A program made the position numbers and the translations under genes. Of a stretch of 64,000 bases of DNA, positions 1-9,469 are shown one piece after another (within the stretch, counting starts at the first letter, position 1; each line of letters starts with the position of its first letter). Location of the stretch: assembly GCA_029449245.1 (NCBI GenBank), contig JANATF010000013.1, forward strand, positions 1,240,001-1,304,000, given 5' to 3'. The stretch comes from Mortierella alpina. Taxonomy: Eukaryota; Mortierellomycota; Mortierellomycetes; Mortierellales; Mortierellaceae. The notes under the pieces were generated by a model. The model worked only from the letters and a program-made list of their open reading frames with translations. It made no database searches and was not told the DNA's origin.

Positions 1-2
1 TG

Positions 3-149
3 GACAAGTATCTGGCAAAGACGATTCACTCTATTGTCCAGATCCCAGCTATGAGCCAGTCGATCAAGGGCATTGCAACGGCAGGCATCATGAAGACTGG
101 ACAGTATGGAATGCAGAAGCTCGGCAAGTGGTGGGGCCGCGCCAAGTAA
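3..149 (+). CDS. 3' end of an unidentified gene (partial)
   Basis: Frame 3 is open from the window edge to a TAA at 147-149 and encodes 48 residues that end KWWGRAK. The segment is basic and helical-looking, with Ile-, Gln- and Gly-rich stretches (for example SIKGIATAG). The other two forward frames do not give a better ending. It converges on the DUF2461 gene with about 215 bp between the stop codons. I do not recognise the family. The upstream part is outside the window, so reading frame and function rest only on the open frame and its position. Confidence 0.45.
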   Translation, partial: DKYLAKTIHSIVQIPAMSQSIKGIATAGIMKTGQYGMQKLGKWWGRAK

Positions 150-364
150 AGATGTATAGAATTGGCAAGGGCGCCTACCTACTTCTTATTACCGCGTTGA
201 CAGCGACTCTCCCTTGGCGCAGAAAAGAGCACTTAGACAAATGAACTGTACTGTACTATTGGATGCGTCGTATTTTAATCAGCAAAACTTATATCGGTTT
301 GTGAAGATGCAATGGAATAGAAGTGTCTTCGAGCTATGCGAGTGTGTGATAAGGGAGGTGCATA

Positions 365-1624
365 TTATCCGATCCACTCATTTAGGATGTGAACGAGATC
401 CACACATGCATCAAACGTCTCCAGCACCTTTTCCAGAAACCCCTCGCCGACAACTTCTTCGTCCGTGAAATGTCTTCCCACCGCAAAACATTTCCGCTTC
501 AAATACTCAATCATTTCATGGTCCTTGTCGTAACCAGCAGGACCAGTCTTGAGTTGTGAGGAGCCAGGTCTCAGTGCATCGACGCCCGTCCGTCCGTTCG
601 TGACCGCTTTGATGGCGTCTGTTTCCAGAATGGCCTTGAAGCGAGCCGAGTGGTTCACGAGTCCTTGACGAATGCGGCTCAAAACGGGGCCTGAGGGGTC
701 CCAGACACCGCAACCGGCAAACGTTTCGCCACCGGATGAAGTTCCAAAGTAATAGCCGGCTGCGATAGACTTTTTGCCTCCACGCGAGAAATGGCAAGCG
801 AGCTGACTCTTGTACGGACTCTTGTCGTTTGAAAACCTGATATCGCGATAGATCCGCATCATGGATTCCTTGGGCTCTTGGTCCATCACATCCGGATCAG
901 CTTCTAGCAGCCCCTCCTTGACCATGCGAATAAAATCCATGAAGTCCGCTTTGGCTTGATCACACCGATCCTGATTCAGCATCATGTATTCGCGATCATT
1001 GTTGAGTTTCAGATCCCGGATGAACTCGAGTGTTTCTGGCTGGATCGCATCCGCAAAGGGTCCATTCTTGGGATGTGGGATCTGAAGGGGCGAGATTTGG
1101 AAAGTCTTTGTTGGAACGACTTTTAGACTGGCGTTCTTTTTTGCTGCGGGCTTTTTTGCGGTTGACTTTTTGGCATTAGTGGTGGTGGTGGTGGATTTAT
1201 TGACGGTTGAGGTCGAGGTTCTGTTTTTCGTTTTACGAGTGTTGACGTAACTGGTGTCCTCGAAATCATCATCTACGCTCTCGGCCTCGTCATTGTCGTC
1301 GTCGTCGCTGCCGTCCTCGTCCTTGTAGTTGTCTTCTTGATGATCACCATCGTCGCTGCTGCTGTCTTCTGTATCCTGCCTCTCGCCTTCGCTTTCGCTC
1401 AGTGCCTGCTTTGTTCGCTTGCGGGACCCTCCGCTTGGAGCTGCCTGTCGCTTGACTGGGCTCTTTGAAGGTGCAGCGGCGGCAGCAGCAGTGGATTTTT
1501 TGGCAGGAATGCGCTTCATTGTGGGTCCTGCATCGTCCTTTGCTCTCTTGGTTGTGGGTTTGGGTTTGTTGATCCCTGCTGTTGAACGTGTGGGTCGGCT
1601 GCTGGATGTGCTTGATGGCGACAT
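365..1624 (-). CDS. DUF2461 family protein with a low-complexity acidic/basic N-terminus
   Basis: Single-exon gene of 419 residues; the biochemical role of DUF2461 proteins is not established. The C-terminal half (about residues 195-415) shows the family pattern: a phenylalanine-leucine opening followed by NNDREYM, then near residue 260 RIYRDIRFSNDKSPYK, the most diagnostic stretch. The first 190 residues are low complexity. They begin rich in Ser, Thr, Lys and Ala with several basic clusters, then a run of Asp/Glu (around residues 95-135), then more Lys/Thr, as in nuclear or nucleolar proteins. The frame is open a little further upstream, but only from a TTG codon, so the first ATG at 1624 is used. 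No intron is needed. Family call is firm, localisation is a guess. Confidence 0.85.
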   Translation of the reverse strand: MSPSSTSSSRPTRSTAGINKPKPTTKRAKDDAGPTMKRIPAKKSTAAAAAAPSKSPVKRQAAPSGGSRKRTKQALSESEGERQDTEDSSSDDGDHQEDNYKDEDGSDDDDNDEAESVDDDFEDTSYVNTRKTKNRTSTSTVNKSTTTTTNAKKSTAKKPAAKKNASLKVVPTKTFQISPLQIPHPKNGPFADAIQPETLEFIRDLKLNNDREYMMLNQDRCDQAKADFMDFIRMVKEGLLEADPDVMDQEPKESMMRIYRDIRFSNDKSPYKSQLACHFSRGGKKSIAAGYYFGTSSGGETFAGCGVWDPSGPVLSRIRQGLVNHSARFKAILETDAIKAVTNGRTGVDALRPGSSQLKTGPAGYDKDHEMIEYLKRKCFAVGRHFTDEEVVGEGFLEKVLETFDACVDLVHILNEWIG

Positions 1625-2087
1625 GGCTGCGGAATGAAATTTCGAGTTCTTGAATGGTAGTGCCAATTTTTTTTAACGGCGAAAGTGCGACAGGGTTCAA
1701 GTTTGGCTGCCCTTAAATACACGCGCACTCGCGTTCGCCTACTGTTACCTACTATCAAAATACAATTTGCCGACGAAATCGAGCTTCCTGGCGCAACATG
1801 CATTCGCATTCTCACCATCGAGTTGAACGCACGCGAATTCCACCCCAACTCTGTCCTTGACGAGAGACCTTTTGACAAACTCCTGAAGATAATTGCTTCC
1901 TGCATTATCAGTCACTCAGACCCTCTTCTCTCAGAAGAGGCGACCAGCGACTGTGACCCCAAGCAGCCCGCAGAGGCAAGGAACCCGCGTAATCCAGACC
2001 TCAGATGGTTCAGTATATCGCTTAGCAGCTCCAATACAGGATCGGATAATATTTCGTGATATAATACTACTTCCGGACGGTGCTTCC
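1625..2087. other. Intergenic stretch upstream of the DUF2461 gene
   Basis: About 460 bp with open frames on both strands, none of which shows a recognisable domain. It holds the promoter side of the DUF2461 gene and ends where similarity to the F-box gene at 4820 begins. No TATA box or repeat stands out. Confidence 0.5.
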
Positions 2088-2472
2088 AACAGCAACAACT
2101 TGACCCATCTGGAAGTGGGGACCTTCAACCGCGTTATTCCGCCACAACTGATGTAAACGATCTCAGTTATGCACAGCCTGCAGCATCCCAAACATAAGAA
2201 CGCGGGTGATATATACTTGGCTCACGTCGCTGCTGCGGGCGTGCCTACCTCTCGCAAGACTGAGGGAGCTTTATTGCGATTACGCCATCAACACTGCTGC
2301 ATACCCTATCAAGATCAACGCCCTTGGTTTCCCTCAGCTTGTTGAGATCCGACCCAGAAGAGATCAAGGCCCGTCCCTGAGTTCTTTAATAATTGGTCCG
2401 AGGAATTCTAGGAGGACATGGGCCGCAAGCATTGGTCTCGCCTGGAGCACTTGGTCATCCCGCCGCATAATA
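2088..2472 (+). pseudogene. Relic of an F-box/LRR-type gene, paralogue of the one at 4820-6838
   Basis: Pieces in order match the intact F-box gene. SNNLTHLEV with IPPQLM corresponds to SNLTHLHLEF and PPPIMQ (intact copy about 5300-5360). LTSLLRACLPLARLRELYC corresponds to LSLLRASLPLPRLSELYC (about 5430-5480). IKINALGFPQL corresponds to IKALRLPAML. The DNA around 2410-2470 matches 5905-5965. A stop follows the second piece (TAA in frame at about 2153), frames shift between pieces, and the acidic middle of the intact protein is missing. It cannot encode a full protein. The match is by eye from translations and DNA. Confidence 0.75.
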
Positions 2473-2745
2473 TGAAAGCCTGTAACTCGCTCCTCATCAA
2501 GTCTTTGGTGGTACATCTTGAGAACGCCATAAACAGTTGACCGTGATTAAAGTCAGGCTGAGGAAGGAAGAGGTCGACCATTTCAAGGGTCTTCTTGCCT
2601 TGTGCCTTATTGATAGTCATAGCGAGCTGGAACGCTTTTGAGCTGATACGTGTCGTTGCATGGTTATCTGCTGTGGCATTGATTACCGAGGCAAGAGTGC
2701 GATTCGATTCCGAGCCATAGCTGTCTCTGCGGTCCCCTTGCAACC
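2473..2745 (-). pseudogene. Fragment of a PIF1/Helitron-type helicase, C-terminal motif region
   Basis: The minus-strand frame encodes FQLAMTINKAQGKKTLE followed after a short gap by LPQPDFNHGQLFMAFSR. This pair is the hallmark of the last helicase motifs of PIF1-like and Helitron helicases (TINKSQGQTL... and ...HGQLYVALSR in typical members). Only about 90 codons remain, with no Walker A or B segment and no Rep domain, so it is a fragment and not a working helicase. It abuts the F-box relic head-on, and a T run lies just beyond it. Confidence 0.75.
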
Positions 2746-2763
2746 CCCATTGGGGTACTGATC

Positions 2764-2788
2764 TTTTTTTTTTTTTTTTTTTTTTTTT
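2764..2788. repeat. 25-nt T homopolymer
   Basis: Uninterrupted T run about 20 bp from the end of the helicase fragment. On the minus strand it is an A run upstream of the fragment, so it is not the fragment's poly(A) tail. Confidence 0.95.
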
Positions 2789-3667
2789 CGTTTACTAGCG
2801 TGATCTTGGCAGCTTAACTCACGCAATCCGGGAGATCCCGCTTAGTAAATTTCTTTTTTCACAGTTCAAGTTGGTCTTACCATACCCTTGAAATTTTGTT
2901 TGTGCAACTATTATCTTTCCGCACACACCCCTGCCCCTCAGATCAGTGCGTGGTTTTTTCGGCTCATTCATCAGGCAGCGCCTTTCCTCTTTCTCTTTCT
3001 CAAACTTTCTCTTTCTCGTCTTCAAATTATCTCCTTCCCCTTTCGCTTTCGTTCATTCATTTATATCCTGTCTTTGGATTCCTTACCAAGCTGACGTCCC
3101 CATCTTGGTAACGATTCAGATCATCGAGCCTCCAACTTCCAGGATATTCAATCACGCGAAGAGTCACCTATTCTTGACCGCGTGTCTACGTGCTTTCTCT
3201 TCCTCTTCTGACCGGAATACTCATCAACCAGCAGCCAGCTGAGACCTTATCTCTCATTCTCACTTTTTCCTTGTATAGTAAACTGTCAAAGGACCCACAT
3301 CTAATTATTTCATTTCTGCCCTAACTCGTTAGCGACAGTTGCCAGAAAGACACAAAAGTCCACGCAAAACAAATAGCCAAAAAAAAAAAAAAAAAGAAAG
3401 ACAGGCGGTTTTTTCATAGGTACAAGAGAACTGTCTACCTTAAACAGAACGTGGTTGGTTATATTGCATTACAGTGCGGATCTATCCTCTTGTCTTACTG
3501 TACAACAGCCGCCATCACAGCCGCACGTAAAAGCAAACGAAAAAGTGAAGGACACCGTAAACTCCTGGTATGTTCGTACACTCTGACGGAATGAGATTCC
3601 AATATTAAAGATTTTTCCTCATAACAGCTCTCGCCCGCATTGAACAATTAGGTAACTTTATGCGATA
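2789..3667. other. Intergenic stretch with a pyrimidine-rich tract
   Basis: No convincing gene. On the plus strand 2975-3065 is strongly C/T rich (CTTTCTC repeats), a composition often seen in fungal promoters and 5' leaders. An A run sits near 3380-3396. It may be the promoter and leader of the small ORF at 3668, but no TATA box is evident. Confidence 0.4.
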
Positions 3668-4015
3668 ATGGACAACATCCATACCGACACGATTAAGGAG
3701 ACCATCACCCAGCTCGAATGTCCAACTGTCGACGAAGTTGGTGTAGAATGGGCTGTGGGACAACAAGAAGCTCCGACACCTACCAAGGAAACTGTAATTG
3801 TTGAGACGAAGATACACATCGTCCCAGTGCCAGGAGGACCTTCGGACAAAACCGAGATCGATTATGAAGACAGTGACGATCGTGGAGGGCGAGTCCCTCT
3901 CTTCGAGTTGGAAAAGATGAACACACTCGCAACAGGAAGTAAAAGTGGAGGTGTAAAAGGATCATCCATAATGACTGCTGTCGCCATGGCTGAAAGTGGT
4001 GCGTCACTGATGTGA
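3668..4015 (+). CDS. Small acidic hypothetical protein
   Basis: 115-residue open frame from ATG at 3668 to TGA at 4013. The protein is acidic, with no membrane segment, signal peptide or domain I recognise; a short acidic stretch (IDYEDSDD) lies near residue 60. Support for it being real: a pyrimidine-rich region upstream, a clean ATG, and an AATAAA signal at 4079-4084 about 64 bp behind the stop. Against: short, no known family, and the opposite strand is also open in part. It sits between two F-box relics. It could also be the last exon of a longer gene. Confidence 0.4.
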   Translation: MDNIHTDTIKETITQLECPTVDEVGVEWAVGQQEAPTPTKETVIVETKIHIVPVPGGPSDKTEIDYEDSDDRGGRVPLFELEKMNTLATGSKSGGVKGSSIMTAVAMAESGASLM

Positions 4016-4078
4016 TATCATCATGTACTGTACCCTCTTGGTGGGTGGAGTCCATGGGTGAATAGCTGGAGATATATT

Positions 4079-4084
4079 AATAAA
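4079..4084 (+). terminator. AATAAA polyadenylation signal behind the small ORF
   Basis: Exact AATAAA 64 bp downstream of the stop at 4015 in A/T-rich DNA. Confidence 0.5.
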
Positions 4085-4344
4085 TAACTTACACAATATA
4101 TCCATTAAAAGAACCACACAAGGGTATAAGCGCTCCCTTCGGTCGCACGCGTAGTTTGAGAAATGTCTGAAGCTGGGGGGTGATTACGGTTTGTGGTGAA
4201 GGTGATGAAGCTTGGTGGTGAAGGCGGAGGTGAAAATGTTAGAGAGGACTGAATGAAAATTGGATACTCCTCCTCCTTCTTCTCTTGAAATCGAAAAAAA
4301 AAACTCCCAAGTGTCGTACCGTATTGTTACTGATACCTGCTGAG

Positions 4345-4672
4345 GATGAGTTCATGGACCCACAGAAGCCCTTGCTGGAGAGTGTTTGGCAAAGAGGATG
4401 GACTCGGCCGAGTGGGATCGTACACGCTCTAAGGATTGGCTGGTAGATTCAGCAGGGCAAAAAACAATCTTTGCCACTTTCAAATGAGGACGGACTACTG
4501 GTCATGGATGGGTCAGGCGGAAGTCGAGTTCATGGACGCAGAGCGGCCGTTGCCTGGCGATATCAACTTTGATATGAAAAATCAAGAGTTGTCAGAACTG
4601 GCGTAGCAGCCCCACTGGCTGTGGCTGCGTGAGATGCGACCTCATCTGCTATCGAGTACGTTACAGTTGTAA
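4345..4672 (+). pseudogene. 3' relic of an F-box/LRR-type gene (tandem paralogue)
   Basis: DNA from about 4395 to 4672 is colinear with the 3' end of the intact F-box gene. 4400-4460 matches 6567-6630 (the SEWD..GWL segment). 4480-4672 matches 6655-6840, including the DYWSRMGQADVEFMDAEW segment, the final QPHW..L part and the bases around the stop. A second, isolated copy of the EFMD..PLL segment lies at 4345-4376. Frame breaks and an early stop (TAG in the segment near 4603) prevent coding. It lies directly upstream of the intact gene in the same orientation, as expected for a decayed tandem duplicate. Confidence 0.75.
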
Positions 4673-4819
4673 AGAATAGAGACGATATCGACCGGCCTGG
4701 CAAATTGTGATTGTGGCTAAGGTTTCGCGTGTCAACTTCAACAAGCGTGTGCTTTCGTAGAGTGTCATGAACTGGCCCTGACATCCATCTCTCACCTCTC
4801 TGCCCAATCAATACCGCCA

Positions 4820-6838
4820 ATGACATCCGTAACTGTCCACTCCGTCATCGGGATACCGGAGTTGACAGCGCATCTGTCTAGCTACTTGACAACATCGGAC
4901 GTGGCACATGCCATGGCGACATGCAGAGCATGGTCGCAGCAATTTCAACCATTCCTTTGGACCAACCTGCGGACTGGGAAGAAGCTGCCAGGAAGGAACA
5001 TACTGGAGCAGAACTTGCATCGCATTCATACTATCGACTTGGACTTGCGCGCCATTCGTCCTGTTGGCTCATCCAGCACGCACGCTATTGACTTCTTGAC
5101 GACACTTTCTCTCGGCTCTCCCATGTCCTCTACGGCTTCCTCAGGGGAAACGGAACACGGCCACGAGTGCAGGCAGGCTACGGAGGTAAGGGTCGCGCTT
5201 TGCACGAGCGTCAAGCGGCTCAAAGTGGTGCTTTACAGACCACTTATGGCCCTAGAGGGCTCGTTCTGGATACATCTCAGGCCATTGCTTCACACCAACA
5301 GTAACCTGACCCATCTGCACCTGGAGTTCAGTGGCACCACACCGCCGCCTATAATGCAAGCGGTTTCAGCACTATACCGTCTGCAGCACCTCACTATCCG
5401 TGGATCTGGTCAGAAGAAAAGCTGGTTCTTGTCTCTTCTTCGGGCGTCTCTGCCACTCCCGAGATTGAGCGAGCTTTACTGCTATTTCGCTTTCGCGGCC
5501 GAATTTGAGACTTTCGAAGGCGACTCCGAGGATGACATTGAGGATGACACTGAGGATGGCACTGAGAATGACCCTGAGGATGACACCGAAGATGAAGCTG
5601 AAGGAGAGAACGATATCGCAGAGCCTAGAGGAAAATTGAAGAAAATCTTGGAGGAGGCGATAGCCGCCAGGACCTCCGAAAATGGTTCCATTAACGTCAA
5701 GATCAAAGCCCTCAGGTTACCCGCTATGCTGGAAGGCGGTTTCCTCCGTGTCCGAAATGGCCGCGTTGAAGTCTCTCCCTTGGCTCTCAGGGATCTGGAG
5801 GGCGAACGTATCAGTGTGCTACTTCCAATACTGAGGTCCAAGCTGATGGAGATCGAGACTTTCGAGGTACCTGAGCTCCATGGTTATCGGTCCGAGAAAT
5901 TTTACGAGGAGATGGCCCGCAAGTACTTTCCAGGACTGAGACACCTGATCATCTCGCCTTTTCATGGCGTCGGCATCGTTCACCCCGCGACGCTGTGTAG
6001 CTTTATCCGAGGAGCTATAGGACTCAAGACCGTTAGAGGCGCCCGTTTTACTGATGAATCGACATTAGTAAGCATAGTATCAGTGCTCGCTATGCATCAT
6101 TTCGGAACGCTCGAGGAACTGGAGCTCATGGACTGTAGGTTGATCAACAGCGCCGATCAGCAGGCAATCTTTGCTTCCTGCAAGCACCTGAAGCGGTTTT
6201 GGGTTGTACCAGACGGCAAATATGCGAGCGAGCATGGGCTTCGATTTCAGGACATTCTTGATGGCGAATGGGTGTGTTTGGGACTGAGGGAGCTTTGTCT
6301 AACGTTGGACCGCACCATCGACCATAAATCGGCATACGTGTATATACAGCAAGAGTTATCGGCGTCAAAAGCTCGGGAGTCATCCGAGAAAAGCAGGCAG
6401 GTGCAGCAGGAGGATGGTTTGTACCGGTCTTACGACGAAATACGGATTCGCATGGATTCATGGGCAGCAAAGCGGGTTTACACACAGATTGGGCAATTGG
6501 TGGTTCTGGAGACGTTGGCGTTGGGAACATATGACAGCCCCAGCCCTTATGAAACTGTAGAAGATATACTTGATTCCGAGTGGGACCTCACCCTGTGCAA
6601 CGGTTGGCTGGCAGAACTGGCCAACATGAAGAACCTACGCGACCTTCAGATGAGGACGGACTACTGGTCAAGGATGGGTCAAGCAGATGTCGAGTTCATG
6701 GATGCAGAGTGGCCCTTGCTTAGCGGTATTGGCTTTAGGGTGACGCAACAAGAGTTGACAATGCTGTTGGAGCAGCCTCACTGGCAATGGTTGCAGCGGA
6801 AGCGACCCCACCTTCACTTGCGTGCGCTACAGTTGTAG
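4820..6838 (+). CDS. F-box-like protein with leucine-rich C-terminal region
   Basis: Single-exon gene of 672 residues. Residues about 10-52 (IPELTAHLSSYLTTSDVAHA, then CRAWSQQF and FLWTNL) have the spacing of an F-box: Leu/Pro start, three helices, and a closing Trp. F-box proteins of this kind bind Skp1 and bring substrates to an SCF ubiquitin ligase; that role is inferred from the family. The rest is irregular leucine-rich sequence, with segments such as LTHLHLEF, LQHLTIRG, LRHLIISPF, LEELELMDC and LRELCLTL, typical of degenerate LRRs. A run of Asp/Glu/Thr repeats (EDDTED-like, residues about 232-262) interrupts it. ATG 4820 is the first in the frame. Two decayed paralogues lie upstream (2088-2472, 4345-4672), so the locus is a small birth-and-death family. 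Confidence 0.75.
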   Translation: MTSVTVHSVIGIPELTAHLSSYLTTSDVAHAMATCRAWSQQFQPFLWTNLRTGKKLPGRNILEQNLHRIHTIDLDLRAIRPVGSSSTHAIDFLTTLSLGSPMSSTASSGETEHGHECRQATEVRVALCTSVKRLKVVLYRPLMALEGSFWIHLRPLLHTNSNLTHLHLEFSGTTPPPIMQAVSALYRLQHLTIRGSGQKKSWFLSLLRASLPLPRLSELYCYFAFAAEFETFEGDSEDDIEDDTEDGTENDPEDDTEDEAEGENDIAEPRGKLKKILEEAIAARTSENGSINVKIKALRLPAMLEGGFLRVRNGRVEVSPLALRDLEGERISVLLPILRSKLMEIETFEVPELHGYRSEKFYEEMARKYFPGLRHLIISPFHGVGIVHPATLCSFIRGAIGLKTVRGARFTDESTLVSIVSVLAMHHFGTLEELELMDCRLINSADQQAIFASCKHLKRFWVVPDGKYASEHGLRFQDILDGEWVCLGLRELCLTLDRTIDHKSAYVYIQQELSASKARESSEKSRQVQQEDGLYRSYDEIRIRMDSWAAKRVYTQIGQLVVLETLALGTYDSPSPYETVEDILDSEWDLTLCNGWLAELANMKNLRDLQMRTDYWSRMGQADVEFMDAEWPLLSGIGFRVTQQELTMLLEQPHWQWLQRKRPHLHLRALQL

Positions 6839-7157
6839 TAAAGACGAGGGCTGGTCTCTGCTTGATGAGCGGCCGCCGTAGTCCCTTCCCCGTCGCGTAT
6901 GAGCAGGCGTTTGATTTTTGGCGTCCTCCACACGAACTCTGCCGCAGCCCGCGCCAGCCAATGGCATCGATGGAACTCGAAACAATACAAGCAGCTGTGC
7001 CCACCATCGCCTTTTGTGTTTTTTGCATGCATGCCATCGCATCCACTCGCTCCACATCGCCTACGGCACCCACTCGCACATACACCGCGGCCCGCGCACC
7101 CCATCCCATCACCCACACAGGCACTGCGGCTTCTAGCTCGTCATCAAAGCCCCCGCC
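6839..7157. other. Intergenic stretch between the F-box gene and the Arb1-like gene
   Basis: About 320 bp. It is open on several frames but shows no recognisable product. It must contain the end of the F-box transcript and the promoter and leader of the gene starting at 7158. No AATAAA or TATA box is visible. Confidence 0.5.
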
Positions 7158-9026
7158 ATGGATGAGGACGAGCTCGAGTGCGTACATCCACTTGCCACAT
7201 GGCAAAGACTCTCCTCCTCTTAATGTATACGTCTTGCTTATACTTAACAATGCATACTGCGTCTTCTGTTTCCCATACTCTAGGATTATCCGACAGCAGC
7301 TGATACAGCAGCTCATGGACCTCGAGCTGAACGCAGACACAGAGGACTCGGCACACACAGACACAGAGAACGACGAGGAGCTGGAAGAGCTGGAGGGAGC
7401 CCTGACTTCAGAGGACTGGTACCCCTGGCCAGACAGGGCCGCCTTAGACCGCGTGTATGAACGCAACGCAGTTGACGACAGCGACATCTACAACAGCGGC
7501 GACGAACTATCGGCACTGGCAGGAGAGACTTTCAAGAGCGAGCGTGTCGAAATTGACGCCAGCCTACCGGTCAATCCCACAGACGATGGTACGGACTATT
7601 CTACGTACCTTGCGCGAAGTTATGCTCGCTCAGAACGGGTTACGAAATCAAATAACAAGGCGTTCTTAACACAAACTCCTTTGCTCATCTCTAGTATACG
7701 CGGCCTTGGAGGATGAAGGCGTGTCGGACATCGACCTAGCCGAGATGCCCGCCAAGAAGAAGAAAAAGAAGAAAAAGAAGAAGAACGTGCCCGCAGCCGA
7801 TGACGACGCGTTTGAGGTACCGGTTGTGGAGCTTGAGGACGCCAGGAACATGTATAATCCGTAAGTATAGGCTGGTATCCTTGAGCTTGCGGCCGATTGA
7901 TTCCTATAGCCAGCCAGCCGCCAGGCGCAAGGATGCTGATTTTAACTTATATTTATGCTGTTATGCTATTAGAACATCGAAAGCGGACGACAGATTCCGG
8001 TTTGCCATCGAGAACTTTCGCAAAGAGCGGTCATTCACATCCTTGTCAACCCAGATATTGTCGACCTATTTTACTTTCGGAGGCATGGATGACCACCCGG
8101 AAGCGCCAGTTGTGCGCCGGGATGGGATTGAGATTGAGGCTACTGTCGACTTTGTATACGTTGTCTCTGCGTTTCTTTCATCGTACCTGCTCACGATTGG
8201 AGGGTGGCATGAGCCTGTCTACTTTGAGATGGCACCCAAGGTGGTCACTGCCTTCCTCCAGTACGTCCTCGCGAACAGGGTCCTGCCAGAGTATGAGGAC
8301 CAACTTCGTCATGCACTCGAGATCGCTGTCAAGGCCAGGATAGAGGCGCCCAGATGCAAGGGATTCAATACCATCATGCCAGATGACTTCAACTCAGCAT
8401 GCTCCATCCTTTATGTGAGCGCTTACACCTACGACAGACCCCCATCCGATTCAGCAGTGCTACTAGAGAGTGTAGCGGGGATCCAGGATGTATCCGAGGT
8501 TCATTTGGTGAACCAAAGGATGTGTTATGTCAGAGTTATACGGATCGAACAAGAGCCCGAGGAGATCGACTCAGCGGTGACGCCAGTTTCAGTAATAGCG
8601 TCTCCACCAGACTCGGGTTTGGCATTAGAGGTGCCTCTTGGAGCGCCCTCCGCGAAAAGTTTGGAGTCAGCCTCAGAGTCCCCAGCCGAATCCATCTCCG
8701 AACCGGCCCTGGAAGCAACAACATCGGGATCACCAGCGCCCATAACAGAAATAGCGCCTGTCCCTGATCATCAATCAAAGGCATACTCTAGAGTGGTGGT
8801 GAAGCCATTGAAGCTAGACTGCGGCGACCTAAATGATGCAGATGGAACCTTGGAGGAGTTCTCAATTCATGTGCCGCGCAATGCTGCCTCTCTGATAGCG
8901 ACGGAAGGCATTCTAAGAGGATCGTTTTACACGCTGTCGAACGGCGTAGTCTTTGCGCGACCGCTCATGGCACTGTCGTCGTTTTTCACCGAGCAGGACG
9001 AGGACATTCTAGACCTGCAAGTGTGA
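7158..9026 (+). CDS. Arb1-like protein (Argonaute siRNA chaperone complex subunit), 4 exons
   Basis: Exons 7158-7177, 7284-7588, 7695-7860 and 7973-9026 join in frame to 514 residues. Introns are 106, 106 and 112 bp with donors GTGCGT, GTACGG and GTAAGT and acceptors CTCTAG, CTCTAG and ATTAG. Layout follows Arb1: an acidic N-terminus, a run of ten lysines (about residue 130), then FRFAIENFRKER and a TFGGMD segment where the family has an RI..I.R+R stretch and a LGG(I/V)D motif. Next come a VDF..V..AFLSS segment and FLQYVLANRVLPEYEDQ, matching the family's conserved NFLNYLL..VCPEY block. Arb1 partners Argonaute in fission-yeast RNAi and heterochromatin formation; that role here is inferred. 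The C-terminal 150 residues include a Ser/Pro/Glu-rich linker. The start lies in a good context (GCCATGG). A second in-frame acceptor at 7909 would add 21 residues. Confidence 0.65.
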
Positions 9027-9469
9027 CCTATACGCAACCCAGATACCTCTGTAGCTTATACACACAAATGCACTCATGGCAATGCATTTTTTTCTTCGTA
9101 TGTGCTCCTTGACGAAGTTTGGGAGCTCGTCAAAGGATTATATCGTTGAATGCGGTTAGATCTATGGTGATGGCGCTTACAACCTGAACTTGCCACTTGA
9201 CGTAGGGTTATACATTTTCTGCCGTATTAATACATCCTCATCCATGGAGGTGGAAATTTCAGCAAACGGCGGCGAAGCTGCGCTGAACGTGCACGTTCAA
9301 AGCCGTCCGTATTGACTTTGCGATCCTTGATATCCTTGAGATGTGGCGATTTTGGCAGAGAGATAATCCAAAGCGTGTCCTTATCTTCCTGAGCGCATGG
9401 CACCGCAGTTGGAGTTTACAAACAGTTATTTTTATTACAGATTTACTGGAACAAGCGCGACGAGCACCA
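9027..9469. other. Convergent intergenic stretch between the Arb1-like gene and NRPS 1
   Basis: About 440 bp between two stop codons on opposite strands. A 7-bp stem (9109-9115 with 9127-9133) with an 11-nt loop is the only structure noted, and it may be chance. The NRPS 1 poly(A) signal lies at 9431-9436. No gene seen. Confidence 0.6.
9431..9436 (-). terminator. AATAAA polyadenylation signal of NRPS 1
   Basis: AATAAA on the minus strand, 34 bp downstream of the NRPS 1 stop (TGA at 9470-9472). Confidence 0.65.

Noticed and set aside
1685-2156. Plus-strand ORFs of 87-124 residues upstream of the DUF2461 gene
   Set aside because: No family recognised; the second one runs into the F-box relic. 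Not supported as genes.
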